NCBI RefSeq assembly: GCF_039993895.1
Contig: NZ_CP121194.1
Coordinates: 3,472,001 to 3,536,000, forward strand
DNA from: Edaphobacter paludis
GTDB taxonomy: Bacteria > Acidobacteriota > Terriglobia > Terriglobales > Acidobacteriaceae
Length of the DNA stretch: 64,000 nt
Reading direction: 5' to 3'
Position numbers and translations under genes: made by a program
Part shown: positions 9,176 to 18,895 of the stretch, piece after piece
Layout of the letters: every line of letters starts with the position of its first letter
Position numbering within the stretch: the first letter of the stretch is position 1
Notes under the pieces: generated by a model
The model's database searches: none
Told to the model about the DNA's origin: nothing
Seen by the model: only the letters and a program-made list of their open reading frames with translations

Positions 9176-9237
9176 CGTTCGGGCTCCTTTTAGATAGTGG
9201 TTTGTTTGGCAAGCTCTTTCGAGCGACAGAGTAGAGC

Positions 9238-10110
9238 CTATTTGCTGCTGCGAAGTGGTTCGATCACGGCGGACATATCTTTCTCAGCCAAGCCTTTTGC
9301 AGCAGCCGTTTCAAAGAGCGATCGAGCCGCTTCTGCCATTTTGAGGTCCACATTGCAATGCGCCGCTTCTTCCTCTGCATAGAGCAGATCTTTTGCCATC
9401 AGCCTTAGCAGGAAGTTCACTGAGTAATCGTGGGCAGTCATTCGTGTCGAGATAGCGCCAAGCAGAGGGCTGCCAGGGGCTCCCGCTTTGAGCACTGCAA
9501 GTGCCTTCTCGACATCGAGTCCGCTTCGCTCAATCCATGTCAGTCCCTCTGCCAGCGAAGCTACCTGGACGCCGCAGAGAAAATTATTGATCAGCTTCAT
9601 CTTGGCCCCGCTCCCCAAGGGCCCCAGATGAACAATCTCTTTACTCATCGCCTTCAACACGGGCGTAGCGGCATTCAGGGCCACATCATCGCCGCCCACC
9701 AGAAATGAGAGCTGGCCACCCTCTGCCTGCATGCGGCTTCCGGTGACAGGAGCGTCGAGCAACGCCGCACCTTTTTGCGTAGCGACGGTAGCAAGCTCGG
9801 CGATCCACGCCGGACTTACCGTGCTCGATTCCACCAGAATCGTGCCCTCTCTTACCGTGCTGAGGGCGCCGTGCTGGCCCATCCACACTTCGCGAGATGC
9901 TGCATCGTCTGCGAGCATGCTGATAACAACCGACGCCTTCGCCGCGGCTTCCGCTGGCGTCGATGCAAAGCGTGCACCGCTGTCTATGAGCGCCTGAGCC
10001 TTCTCAGGAGTCCGATTGTAGACCGTCAGCGAAAATCCAGCCTTCAGCAGGTTCGCCGCCATGCCGCCGCCCATCGTACCCAAGCCTAATATTGCTACAT
10101 CCTTATCCAT
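9238..10110 (-). CDS. NAD(P)-dependent beta-hydroxyacid dehydrogenase (3-hydroxyisobutyrate dehydrogenase/GarR family)
   Basis: The 290-residue product starts with the Rossmann motif VAILGLGTMGGGMAANLLKAG. The substrate loop is DAPVTGSRMQAEGGQLSFLVGG and the catalytic-lysine motif is GSGAKMKLINNFLCG, followed by the all-helical C-terminal domain (LMAKDLLYAEEEA). These define the beta-hydroxyacid dehydrogenase superfamily, which includes tartronate-semialdehyde reductase and 3-hydroxyisobutyrate dehydrogenase. Its place between the FAH-family gene and GH3, 26 bases after the former, suggests it reduces or oxidises an intermediate of the sugar-acid pathway. The exact substrate is unknown. Confidence 0.88.
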   Translation of the reverse strand: MDKDVAILGLGTMGGGMAANLLKAGFSLTVYNRTPEKAQALIDSGARFASTPAEAAAKASVVISMLADDAASREVWMGQHGALSTVREGTILVESSTVSPAWIAELATVATQKGAALLDAPVTGSRMQAEGGQLSFLVGGDDVALNAATPVLKAMSKEIVHLGPLGSGAKMKLINNFLCGVQVASLAEGLTWIERSGLDVEKALAVLKAGAPGSPLLGAISTRMTAHDYSVNFLLRLMAKDLLYAEEEAAHCNVDLKMAEAARSLFETAAAKGLAEKDMSAVIEPLRSSK

Positions 10111-10136
10111 AGAAGCCCTCCTCTTGATCGTTCCCC

Positions 10137-11153
10137 TCAGTCGAGCGGTCGCACCGTGACTGGACTCTTTGCATCTGCCTTCTCTACGTGAACCGGATTG
10201 CGAAGGGCGCGTCCGAACCCTTCATAGTGAACCTCCATCCAGTCTCCGTCTTCAAGAACAACACCCTCGCCGAAGCTAAGTGAGTGCGCGCCGAAGAAGT
10301 GCACCTGTACGTCGCCCGGCTGGCGGTGACCTTCGAACTTGAAATGATGATGTTCCAGATTGGCCAGGCTGTGGCACATATTCTCTTCGCCAGTGTTGAT
10401 TTTTTTCGACCACAGGGTCTTCCCTCCGCGCTCGATTCGGACCTCACCGGCAATCGACTGAAAATCGCCTCCGATGACCAACTCCGGTCCAAGGCTGCAA
10501 TTTCGCAGCTTCGAGCCTGCGAGGTTCAGGTAATTGCGCTTCTCGAAGCGATGGTCGGAGAACTCATTGCCTGCCGCAAATCCAATGCGATAGGGAGTAC
10601 CGTCCTCGCCGACGATGTAGACGCCGGCCACTTCCGCCTCTTCACCACCGTCTTCCGCGTAAGCCGGTATCGTCAGAGGCTCAAAAGGTGCCTTCAATAT
10701 GGAAGCGTTCCCTTTGTAAAACCACTCCGGTGCGATGCCGACCTCTCCATGCGCGGGGTGGCCGCCCTCAACGCCCCACTGAAACATCCGCATACTGTCT
10801 GTCATCGCTTCGGCTGTCTTTGCGGCATCGGCAACGTGCATAGCCTGCCGATCCTTTGCGCTGCCCAGATGCGTCAGGCCGGTACCCGCGATCATCACGC
10901 GCGACGGTTGACCAGGAACATCGATAGGTGAAAGCAGATGCCACTCTGACTCGCCTGCATACACAGCGTCGTACGGCAATACTTCTCCGCGCGCCAAGTC
11001 GAGCACCTGTGCACTCAACTTTTCGCCGCTGCGCAGGCACTGTTGCACCAGGCTGTAGACACTCTCGACATCGGTTAAACAGCGAAGATTGGGCTCTTCA
11101 ACCAGCGCAACCCTGCGCGACGCTCCATTGCTGATCTGAACAAGACGAATCAT
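10137..11153 (-). CDS. fumarylacetoacetate-hydrolase-fold enzyme, AraD1/GguC-like
   Basis: The 338-residue protein carries features of the FAH-like sugar-acid enzymes known as AraD1 or GguC: an N-terminal MIRLVQISNGASRRVALVEE segment, then RVMIAGTGLTHLGSAKDRQ. The metal/substrate region is YRIGFAAGNEFSDHRFEKRNYLNLAGSKLR, and the C-terminus is GDWMEVHYEGFGRALRNPV. Family members act on 2-keto-3-deoxy sugar acids (dehydration or C-C hydrolysis). Directly downstream (12 bases) of the enolase-superfamily dehydratase, it is the likely next step on the 2-keto-3-deoxy product. Whether it is a dehydratase or a hydrolase cannot be decided from sequence alone. Confidence 0.82.
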   Translation of the reverse strand: MIRLVQISNGASRRVALVEEPNLRCLTDVESVYSLVQQCLRSGEKLSAQVLDLARGEVLPYDAVYAGESEWHLLSPIDVPGQPSRVMIAGTGLTHLGSAKDRQAMHVADAAKTAEAMTDSMRMFQWGVEGGHPAHGEVGIAPEWFYKGNASILKAPFEPLTIPAYAEDGGEEAEVAGVYIVGEDGTPYRIGFAAGNEFSDHRFEKRNYLNLAGSKLRNCSLGPELVIGGDFQSIAGEVRIERGGKTLWSKKINTGEENMCHSLANLEHHHFKFEGHRQPGDVQVHFFGAHSLSFGEGVVLEDGDWMEVHYEGFGRALRNPVHVEKADAKSPVTVRPLD

Positions 11154-11165
11154 AATCTCCCTGCT

Positions 11166-12338
11166 TTACTCAGTGATTTGAAACCGTTTTAGTGAATCTT
11201 CGTTGACCGTAAGTCCCAACCCGGGAGTGTTCTCGTCGAGATCGATATAGCCGTCCACGGGGGTTGGTTCACCGTCGAAGATGTACCAAAAGAGTTCGTT
11301 ACCAACTTCGACATCCACTTTAGGAAAGAACTCTGCCATCGGCGAGTTAAGGCTGGCCATGACGACGTGATAGTTATGCATCTGTCCGGCATGTGGGATG
11401 ACCGGAACCTGGTATGCCTCAGCTAGCGCCGATATTTTGCGAGCCTGACTGATGCCACCTACGCGGTTCGTGTCGAACTGAATATAGTCGAGTGCATTCG
11501 CCTCCAGCAGTTCGCGGAAGCCGAAGACAGTAAACTCGTGCTCACCACCTGCGATCGGCACCCGCCCGTAGGCCTTCAGTTCCGCATATCCGCGCGTATC
11601 GTCGGGGATGACAGGCTCTTCCAGCCACCGCAGGTGGAAGGGTTCCAGCAGCGGTAACATGCGTTTTGCATAATCGAGTGTCCAGCCCATGTAAGCATCG
11701 GCCATCAGATCGATGCCATCGCCCACGACCTCGCGGACCGTCCGCAGCAGATCGATATTGCGCTGCATCCCAGCCGCACCATCGACCGGCCCCCAGCCAA
11801 AACGCAACTTCATCGCCTTATATCCCTGATCTTTGTAGCGCTGCGCCTCAACGCGAAGCTCGTCGAGCGGCAGGCTATACAAACGGCTTGCATAGACAGG
11901 AATTTTCTTCTTCGTGCGTCCACCGAGCAATCGATACACAGGCTGTTTGGCCGACTTCCCCAGCAGGTCCCATAACGCAATATCGACTGCGCTGATGGCT
12001 ACCATCCCAACACCCTTGCGCCCAAATGCCATCGTCCGGCGATACATCTGCTGCCATAGGTACTCCACATCCCATGGGTCCGCACCGATCAACAGCGGCT
12101 TGAGGTAATTGTCGATGCAGGATTTAGTGACAAGCGGGGAGAGTGCCGCATTGCCTAGGCCCACCAAGCCGGCATCTGTAAAAATCTCCACGAGTACCCA
12201 TCCGTGAAATGCAAAGTTGCCCATCGAGGCTTCGCGGAACATGACCAGGTCCATGGGGTTGGTGCAAAAGTGAGGAGGCAGCGGTATGGTTTTGCCTTCC
12301 CACTGAACAACGCGTGTGCGTACTTCTGTAATCTTCAT
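11166..12338 (-). CDS. enolase-superfamily sugar-acid dehydratase, L-rhamnonate-dehydratase-like
   Basis: The 390-residue mandelate racemase/muconate lactonizing enzyme has the capping domain followed by the barrel. Expected magnesium ligands are Asp in LMADAYMGW, Glu in WLEEPV and Glu in GGEHE; candidate catalytic residues are Lys in KAMKLRFGW and His in PHAG. The segment GWGPVDGAAGM closely resembles the HWGPHDGDAGI segment of E. coli RhmD as I recall it. The C-terminal part (PHAGQMHNYHVVMASLNSP, then EPTPVDGYIDLDENTPGLGL) also matches that subgroup. It therefore probably dehydrates an aldonic acid such as L-rhamnonate to the 2-keto-3-deoxy acid. Substrate identity is inference; other six-carbon acids are possible. 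Confidence 0.85.
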   Translation of the reverse strand: MKITEVRTRVVQWEGKTIPLPPHFCTNPMDLVMFREASMGNFAFHGWVLVEIFTDAGLVGLGNAALSPLVTKSCIDNYLKPLLIGADPWDVEYLWQQMYRRTMAFGRKGVGMVAISAVDIALWDLLGKSAKQPVYRLLGGRTKKKIPVYASRLYSLPLDELRVEAQRYKDQGYKAMKLRFGWGPVDGAAGMQRNIDLLRTVREVVGDGIDLMADAYMGWTLDYAKRMLPLLEPFHLRWLEEPVIPDDTRGYAELKAYGRVPIAGGEHEFTVFGFRELLEANALDYIQFDTNRVGGISQARKISALAEAYQVPVIPHAGQMHNYHVVMASLNSPMAEFFPKVDVEVGNELFWYIFDGEPTPVDGYIDLDENTPGLGLTVNEDSLKRFQITE

Positions 12339-12357
12339 GATTGGCTCTCTATGATTT

Positions 12358-13635
12358 TCATGATTCGCTGCTTGTGGTTAATAAATCTGGAGCTCGAAGT
12401 AGTTGCACCTTGCCCTCCATTAGCAAGATGGCAAGAAAGCCGATGATGTGAAAAGTCCCTACGATACAAAACAGCGTTCCATATCCAAATCCGTGACTTA
12501 GCAGAAAACCCGCGACGACACCAAAGATCGCGCCGCCGATCGCGCCGCCAAATCCAACAAGGCCCGCCACAGATCCCACTGCTGACAACGGAAAGATATC
12601 CGCAGGTAAGGTCATAATGAGTCCCGACCACGACTGCTGACAGAAGAACGCAATGCTAAACAGTAGCAGCGCCCAGCCTACGGGCACATGCGGCACAAAC
12701 ATGACGACGGGCATGAACAAGGCGCTGAGTCCGAGAACAAACTTCCGCGAAAAATCCAACGAGCGACCTTTGGCCAACAACACACTGGATAACCAGCCAC
12801 CCAAAAAGCTTCCTACTCCCGATGCCGCATATGGAATCCACGCGTAATAACTCACATGTTTGATATCGAAGCCGCGCACATCATAGAGGTATTTCGGCAG
12901 CCAGAAGAGATAGAAATACCAGGCAGAGTCACTCATGAATTTAGCGAAGACCAGTACCTGCACCTTGCGCATGCCGGCTATTTCCAGAAAAGACAGGTAC
13001 TGCGCAACCACACGCGCATCGAGTGTAGCGATAGAAGCATCATTATTCCCTCGATAGCGCGCCCACCACCATACGACCCACGCCAGTCCAATCGCCCCTG
13101 AGGTGAAGAACACCATACGCCACCCGCTGGTGAGCAATACGATGCCAATCAAAGGCGGGGCCAATACTGATCCCACTGCTGTGCCGGCGTTGATAATTCC
13201 CATCGCGGTAGAACGCTGATGCATGGGAATCCACTCCGCAACGACTCTTGTGGCCGCGGGAAACGCGCCCCCTTCTCCCATTCCCAGCAGGCAACGAGCG
13301 CCTAATAGAACTGCAAAGTTCATAGCCAGCCCGTGCAGGGCGCACGCCACGGACCACCAGAGCATGATGAGCATAAATCCGCGGCGCGTGCCCAACACAT
13401 CGAGCATTCTGCCACCTGCCGCATACAACAACGCATACGGAATCAGAAACGCGAATTGGAGCCATGAGAACTGCTGGTCGCTGAGTGGTATCGACCGCTG
13501 AATCGCCGATATCGCAACCGGCAACGTCTGCCGATCAAAGTAGCTGATGGCAATCGCCGCGGTGACCATCGCGACAAAGTACCATTGCAATTCGATCTGC
13601 TTATGTTCCTTGAGATTACTTACCAGGCTCGCCAC
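12358..13635 (-). CDS. MFS transporter, anion:cation symporter (ExuT/hexuronate) family
   Basis: The 425-residue protein has twelve predicted membrane helices. It carries ACS-family motifs: ISYFDRQTLPVAISAIQR in helix 1, GGRMLDVLGTRRGFMLIM after helix 2 and RCLLGMGEGGAFPAATRVV in helix 4. The family takes up hexuronates and aldonates with protons or sodium, which fits a neighbouring sugar-acid dehydratase. It begins 4 bases after the GH39 stop. The GTG start at 13635 has GAGG immediately adjoining it, so the exact start is uncertain. It sits in the inner membrane and is presumed to import the acid that the dehydratase uses. Confidence 0.9.
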   Translation of the reverse strand: MASLVSNLKEHKQIELQWYFVAMVTAAIAISYFDRQTLPVAISAIQRSIPLSDQQFSWLQFAFLIPYALLYAAGGRMLDVLGTRRGFMLIMLWWSVACALHGLAMNFAVLLGARCLLGMGEGGAFPAATRVVAEWIPMHQRSTAMGIINAGTAVGSVLAPPLIGIVLLTSGWRMVFFTSGAIGLAWVVWWWARYRGNNDASIATLDARVVAQYLSFLEIAGMRKVQVLVFAKFMSDSAWYFYLFWLPKYLYDVRGFDIKHVSYYAWIPYAASGVGSFLGGWLSSVLLAKGRSLDFSRKFVLGLSALFMPVVMFVPHVPVGWALLLFSIAFFCQQSWSGLIMTLPADIFPLSAVGSVAGLVGFGGAIGGAIFGVVAGFLLSHGFGYGTLFCIVGTFHIIGFLAILLMEGKVQLLRAPDLLTTSSES

Positions 13636-13639
13636 CTCG

Positions 13640-15340
13640 TCACCATTTCAAGTGCATCAGCGAAGTGGCCTGACGTGGGAGTGCCGTGACAACCGTCACC
13701 TTGCCAGCGCTCACATCCAGCCACGTTGGAGAACGCAGAAGCTCCAGTTGTCCTGACTCTTTCAACTGCGCATATTGCGCGTCAGTCGGCGTCTGCGGCG
13801 ATCCCATCGCCTTCCAGACATGATAAGAATTGCTGTGCGTGTCGTCGATCCGATAGTGCTCCAACAACACTCGCTTTACATTCGGGGGAATTCCCGCAAT
13901 GGTCACCTTCACTTCCGAGCCGGCCGCCGGAACGTCATCGTCGTGGTAGTTCCAGAGCATCACGGCTGCTTCATGATCGCCCTTTGTTGCGAAAGCATCC
14001 ACGTCATCGCTGCTCCTCACCCCCGAGCTGAGAATGTCGTTCAACGAAACCTGTCCCGTGCTACTGGTGCTGACTCGTTCACCCGACATCAGACCAGCCA
14101 TACGAAAGACATTCAGAATGGGCTTATCGATTCCGTTGGTTGACAGCGTACGGAATCCCTCAAAGTAATCCTTGCCCTCAAACTCGAATGACCAGGAGAG
14201 CATTGCGATCAGATTTACCTTGTATTGGTCCTGCAGATCGAACAGGGCCTTGATCGCTGTGGCCGTGTATGCCGGATACAGCGGACCATTGCGATATGCG
14301 TTTGCCGGGTTCACTTTCATCGAGCAGGCAGCACAGCCTTCTGGATCGGCCTCGCTAAGAATGATAGGAAGATGGGCGTACTTGGGATAGCTCGCCACAA
14401 TACTGAAGCCCTTTGCCACTGCCTTCAATTCATGGGAAAGCCCCATCTGCACATGGCCATCGATAACCGTCGGCTGTCCTTTGGGATGAAATGAGATGAA
14501 ATCAAGAGGTACTGCCTGTCCATTGGCGGCGCTCTTGTCGTTCAGGCAATGCTTGAGAAAGTTATTCAGAAAGGCAGCAGCTTTCTCCGAAGCAGGGCCA
14601 GTGCTCGCCGGGCCCCCTACGATGGCGTTCGGTAGCGCTTTGCGAACCCCATCCACAGCATAATCGTAGAGCTTGTAATACTCCTCTGGCGTGCCATGCC
14701 AGTAACCGATATCAGGCTCGTTCCAAACCTCGAAGTACCATGTGCTGACCTTTTCCTTTCCATAGCGTTGGACCAGATGTTCCGTGTATCGCCGCACCAG
14801 TTCTCCCCAAAGCGCATAGTCTCTTGGCGGATTGTTGGATGCACCGGAGATTGTGTTCTTCGGATAGCGGACCTGATATTCACTTACGCCCGGGACGTTT
14901 GCAGCGAGGTCTTTCGGCATAAAGCCCAGCTCCACTACCGGACGGACTCCAGCTTTCTGAAACTCGTCGAAGGTCTTATCCGTAATGGTGAAGTCATATA
15001 CCGGCTTTCCATTTGCATCCACACTAAATACATTCGAAGAACTCCACTTCAATTCGGCAACGCCATTACCCGAAGTCAACAGATGATGGGCGCGAATATA
15101 CACGGGTGCCGGGCTGAGATCGTGCAACTCAGTCAGCAACTGCTGGCCATACTTCATTGTTGTGTAGTTCGATTCGTCGTATCCAAACCAGCTATAGATG
15201 GGCTTGTAAGTCCCCGAAGGCTTCGCAAGATCGACCTGAACAGATACCGGATTTGCTGGAGGAGCCTGCGCCGCAGCCTGAATGGCAGCGGCGCAGAACA
15301 GGGTCATTGCAAGCTTACGCATGGTTGTGGGCCTTTTCAT
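13640..15340 (-). CDS. GH39 family glycoside hydrolase (beta-xylosidase-like)
   Basis: From the ATG at 15340 the product is 566 residues with a signal peptide (RKLAMTLFCAAAIQAAAQ). That ATG shares its A with the TAA of the upstream TonB receptor (TAATG), a strong sign of translational coupling; the frame itself remains open to 15409. The catalytic domain has the clan-A acid/base motif WYFEVWNEPDIGYWHG near residue 208. A probable nucleophile lies in PIILSEADPEG near residue 330. FDEFQKAGVRPVVELGFMP is typical of GH39. A C-terminal beta-sandwich follows (EAAVMLWNYHDDDVP, VKRVLLEHYRIDDTHSNSYHVW). It is likely periplasmic, acting on xylosides or related glycosides released from plant polymers. 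Confidence 0.87.
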   Translation of the reverse strand: MKRPTTMRKLAMTLFCAAAIQAAAQAPPANPVSVQVDLAKPSGTYKPIYSWFGYDESNYTTMKYGQQLLTELHDLSPAPVYIRAHHLLTSGNGVAELKWSSSNVFSVDANGKPVYDFTITDKTFDEFQKAGVRPVVELGFMPKDLAANVPGVSEYQVRYPKNTISGASNNPPRDYALWGELVRRYTEHLVQRYGKEKVSTWYFEVWNEPDIGYWHGTPEEYYKLYDYAVDGVRKALPNAIVGGPASTGPASEKAAAFLNNFLKHCLNDKSAANGQAVPLDFISFHPKGQPTVIDGHVQMGLSHELKAVAKGFSIVASYPKYAHLPIILSEADPEGCAACSMKVNPANAYRNGPLYPAYTATAIKALFDLQDQYKVNLIAMLSWSFEFEGKDYFEGFRTLSTNGIDKPILNVFRMAGLMSGERVSTSSTGQVSLNDILSSGVRSSDDVDAFATKGDHEAAVMLWNYHDDDVPAAGSEVKVTIAGIPPNVKRVLLEHYRIDDTHSNSYHVWKAMGSPQTPTDAQYAQLKESGQLELLRSPTWLDVSAGKVTVVTALPRQATSLMHLKW

Positions 15341-18300
15341 TAGAAGTTGTACTTGAGCGCAAATTGAATATCGCGCGAGGGAATAGAGGTTGAAGTTATC
15401 GTGCAGCAAGACGAGGCGTCAATCGTCGAACTTGGGGCATTGAAGCTGGTCGTATTTGGCAGGTTGAAGAATTCGGCGCGGAAAGAGAGTGTAGACTCTC
15501 CCGGCATTGCAAAGTCCTTGAAGATTGACGCATCGTATTGGCGGAAGGCGTCCGATTGCAGTGTATTCGCGCGGACCTGTCCATAGGTATACTGCGGGGC
15601 CACGACATATTTCGTCTTGTCGAACCAGTTCGTCAACGTCTGATGGAACGTCCGCGACCCTCCGGCGGGATTCAGATTCGGCCGCTGGCCGCCAACACCG
15701 GTATTCGCCCTGTCCGACGAGACCACGGGTGTATAGGGAGTTCCGCTACGCAAAACAATAATCGTCTGGACCTGCCATCCACCTAACGCCGCATCCACAA
15801 CCCTGTTGCTGTTCCCCATGTATTTTCTGCCTCTTCCTACCGGCAACTGATAGGTTCCACTGATCGCCAGATTCTGAGGGGTGTTGTACGGAGAATAGGT
15901 CCTCTCATACCCCTGATTGCCGCCAATCGCAGGCGATTGGTTCGACTGCATGAACTTGGACCAGGTATACGAGATCAACCCCGTCAGACCATTGCCTGCA
16001 CGATGCTCAATCTTCGTCTGCAGTGACTGATAGGTCGTTCCAAGATCCTGAGATTGATAAGTGATCGTTCCCCAGGGCTGGTAAGGGCGTCGCGCCTGTA
16101 CTCCACCGGGAGCCGGCGTCGGATCGTTGAAGTCGTCCGTACTCTGTAGATGGACTCCGTGATTGCCTACATAAGCGATATCGAATACCGTCTTAGGCGA
16201 GAGTTGCTGCTGCACACCGAGACTATAGTGCTGGTTTGAACCGACCTTCAAATGAGTCAGTGTCGGCAGAAGCGATGGATTTGCAGTCGCAGAACCAAGT
16301 TGCGAGCCGAGAAAGAAATTCGCTGTCGTCCGGGTCGGGACAACATTCTGCGTCTGATTGACCGTCTCCGACAACAGGAACGGTAGAATATTGCGATTGA
16401 CTCGACCACCGGTTCCTTCAGGCTCATAGAAAATCCCGAAGCCGCCGCGAACAACTGTATCGTTGCCCAAAGGACGCCATGCAAATCCTACTCTGGGGCC
16501 AAATTGAGTGCGGTCGGTATACGTAATCGAATAAGGAAGCCCTGCCTGGCTGCTGGTCTGTATATACTTGCCGAAAAACTGGTAGGCGGCAGGAGCAGCA
16601 TATTGCGACGATAGGTCGACCTTATCCGTATTGCTCTCAACGATGATCGGCTTGGACTGCGTCGGATCGAACGTGCCCAGCTGTCCTTTATAACCATTCA
16701 GCCACGGCGAATACTCGTACCGCAGACCGACGTTCACCGTAAGCCTTCCGTTCACTCGAATGTCATCCTGGGCAAAGTACTGGTGATACCAGCGTTGTCC
16801 GCCAAAGTTATTCCCTGGGTAGGCACGGGCCACAGAGGCTGGATACCCAAGCAGGAAATCCGCGAACGCATCCCCACCGGCAGGCTTCGTTGGAGTGGCA
16901 GTCGGGTTCTGTGTCTCGATGCCGGTAAAGTTGAAGATGCCGGCGTAGTTTGAGCTGTCATACCCAATCCACTGATAGTAGCGGACTAGCACTCCAAACT
17001 TTAGAGAATGCTTTCCCTTGAGAATTGTGAATGTGTCCGTCGGTTCAAACACGGTACGGTCCTGCGACTTGGGACGTTGATCGAAGGCCGAGCCCTGTAG
17101 AGCGCTGTACCCACTGAAGGAATAGTCCGGGAAGGATCCGCCAGTCCCTGGCCGAAGTAACCCGCTGAATCCCTGAATGCCATTCACCCCGTTGAAATCA
17201 GGCCCTTGCAGGAATGCAGCGAGCCGCACATGGCTGGGAAGGTAATGGACGCGGAAGTCCTGAACCTTATTCGCGCCAATATTTGTGATGAGGCCTACGG
17301 CGATGTCTTGTCCGTTTGAGGTCAGCGATGCCGTCTTTAGCGCTGGCGCGGCGTTAGGGTCAACCTCGCGATTATTGACGTACACCCAGCGTCCGAAAAG
17401 GCGGTTGGAGGAATTGATCTGATGGTCGATTCGTATGGTGAACTGGTCCCAGTCGATCGCTTGTGACGGAACTGCCTTGAAGCTGCTTGCACCGCTGTTT
17501 GCATGTGGAATATAGGCCAGTACCGCCACTGCCTGCGATGGAATCCGCGATGGGCAGATAACGTTGAGCACTCCATTACAACTGATCTGGTTGCGCGTCG
17601 TGGTCGTGCCAGTCGTTGTGGTTGTCAGCGGATCATAGATTGGTTTCAACCCCGGCGCACTGAAGTCCCCATTTCGTTCGGCATCTGTCGGCACAATGCT
17701 GTTGATGACCAGTCCCTGACGAAGCCTTTGCGCTTCATAGTCAAGGAAGAAGAATGTTCTGTCTTTCCCGCTGTACAGATGAGGAATCGACAGTGGGCCG
17801 CCAATAGCGCCCCCGAACTGATTGCGCTTCAAGATGGCGCGGGTAGCGGAGAAGTAGTTGCGCGCATCCAGCTTGTCGTTGCGAATGAATTCGAATATGC
17901 CGCCGTGAAACTTATTCGTGCCGGATTTAGTGGTTGCGTTGAAAAACGCGCCTCCGCGGTTGTACTCCGCGGAATATGGGCTCTGCTGCACGCTGAACTC
18001 CTGTAGCGCGTCGATCGAGGTCTGGATGAACGTGCCGCCCTGGTGTTGTTCACTCACGTCTACGCCATCCAGCAGAAAGGAGATCGCGCTGCCCCGAATA
18101 CCGCTGATCGTATTCCCATCCACCACCTCTGGCCGGATCGCCAGCGAATTGCCCGTCGGCGGCAGCAAGGCCGCGCCCGGCGTAAGTTCCGCCAGCCGGA
18201 AAAACCCACGGCCGTTCAGAGGCAGGCTCGTCAACTGTTGATTGGTGATAACAGTCCCTATCGTCGCCGTATCAGTGCTGAGCAGCGGCGTCTCCACCGT

Positions 18301-18675
18301 CACATCAATCGTCGTAGTCTCGGCGCCTAACTGTAGCGCAAGGTCTTCACGGACCACTTGGCCGACCTGCACTTCGACGTTTGACGTACTAACAACCGAA
18401 AAACCTTTGGCTGTAACGGTCAGGTTATAGACTCCGGCCTGCACCGGAGTAATCACAAATTCGCCGCTGGAATTTGTGGTGGCTGTCTGCACGATATTGG
18501 TTCCAAGATTGGTCGCTTTGACCACCGCATTCGGCACCAGCGCTCCCTGAGGATCGGTGATCTGCCCTACGAATCGGCCTGTCTCTACCTGGGCCTTCGC
18601 TCCTGGAGCGCAGAGAAAAAGAACCAGGCATGCTGTTATGAGACCCATTGCGACGCGGCGATCGATCTTTATCAT
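15340..18675 (-). CDS. TonB-dependent receptor, Oar-like, with carboxypeptidase-regulatory-like domain
   Basis: The 1111-residue product runs from the ATG at 18675, which has GAGG 7 bases upstream. A longer reading to 18774 would place 33 extra residues before the signal peptide (GLITACLVLFLCAPGAKAQ). Residues about 30-120 form the regulatory-like sandwich (GQITDPQGALVPNAVVKATNLGTN). The plug is marked by NGRGFFRLAELTPGAALLPP and RGSAISFLLDGVDVSEQHQGG. The barrel opens with AEYNRGGAFFNATTKSGTNKFHG and ends in IQFALKYNF with a terminal Phe. It is the first gene of the seven-gene sugar operon and would import the oligosaccharide. Control by the divergent GntR regulator is proposed from the two operator-like sites in the shared promoter region. 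Confidence 0.93.
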   Translation of the reverse strand: MIKIDRRVAMGLITACLVLFLCAPGAKAQVETGRFVGQITDPQGALVPNAVVKATNLGTNIVQTATTNSSGEFVITPVQAGVYNLTVTAKGFSVVSTSNVEVQVGQVVREDLALQLGAETTTIDVTVETPLLSTDTATIGTVITNQQLTSLPLNGRGFFRLAELTPGAALLPPTGNSLAIRPEVVDGNTISGIRGSAISFLLDGVDVSEQHQGGTFIQTSIDALQEFSVQQSPYSAEYNRGGAFFNATTKSGTNKFHGGIFEFIRNDKLDARNYFSATRAILKRNQFGGAIGGPLSIPHLYSGKDRTFFFLDYEAQRLRQGLVINSIVPTDAERNGDFSAPGLKPIYDPLTTTTTGTTTTRNQISCNGVLNVICPSRIPSQAVAVLAYIPHANSGASSFKAVPSQAIDWDQFTIRIDHQINSSNRLFGRWVYVNNREVDPNAAPALKTASLTSNGQDIAVGLITNIGANKVQDFRVHYLPSHVRLAAFLQGPDFNGVNGIQGFSGLLRPGTGGSFPDYSFSGYSALQGSAFDQRPKSQDRTVFEPTDTFTILKGKHSLKFGVLVRYYQWIGYDSSNYAGIFNFTGIETQNPTATPTKPAGGDAFADFLLGYPASVARAYPGNNFGGQRWYHQYFAQDDIRVNGRLTVNVGLRYEYSPWLNGYKGQLGTFDPTQSKPIIVESNTDKVDLSSQYAAPAAYQFFGKYIQTSSQAGLPYSITYTDRTQFGPRVGFAWRPLGNDTVVRGGFGIFYEPEGTGGRVNRNILPFLLSETVNQTQNVVPTRTTANFFLGSQLGSATANPSLLPTLTHLKVGSNQHYSLGVQQQLSPKTVFDIAYVGNHGVHLQSTDDFNDPTPAPGGVQARRPYQPWGTITYQSQDLGTTYQSLQTKIEHRAGNGLTGLISYTWSKFMQSNQSPAIGGNQGYERTYSPYNTPQNLAISGTYQLPVGRGRKYMGNSNRVVDAALGGWQVQTIIVLRSGTPYTPVVSSDRANTGVGGQRPNLNPAGGSRTFHQTLTNWFDKTKYVVAPQYTYGQVRANTLQSDAFRQYDASIFKDFAMPGESTLSFRAEFFNLPNTTSFNAPSSTIDASSCCTITSTSIPSRDIQFALKYNF

Positions 18676-18734
18676 GTACAACCTCGTATATTGCCCTCGC
18701 GGATATCGGGGCATCTTTTTTTGACGTGTGCAAA

Positions 18735-18743
18735 GGTAGTACC
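18735..18743. promoter_or_regulatory. candidate GntR/FCD operator 1
   Basis: GGTAGTACC followed by AA is a near-palindrome of the GGT-N3-ACC type used by FadR-subfamily GntR regulators. It lies 60 bases upstream of the TonB receptor start. It shares the pattern GGT(A/C)GTACCAA with a second site at 18887-18897. Confidence 0.5.
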
Positions 18744-18886
18744 AAGATGCGAGAGATGTCAAATAAAATATCAATGGGGCTCGATATATCTTCGGAATAT
18801 CCCTAATTTATTAGGGTTCCTTAGGAAAAATTAAAGTGAAGTGACTAATCGCCGGGGACGAAGAAGTGCCGAGAACCGGACATAAC

Positions 18887-18895
18887 GGTCGTACC
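18887..18895. promoter_or_regulatory. candidate GntR/FCD operator 2
   Basis: GGTCGTACC followed by AA differs from site 1 by one base. It lies 65 bases upstream of the GntR regulator gene, so the pair could mediate both autoregulation and control of the sugar operon, possibly with looping over 152 bases. Confidence 0.5.
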
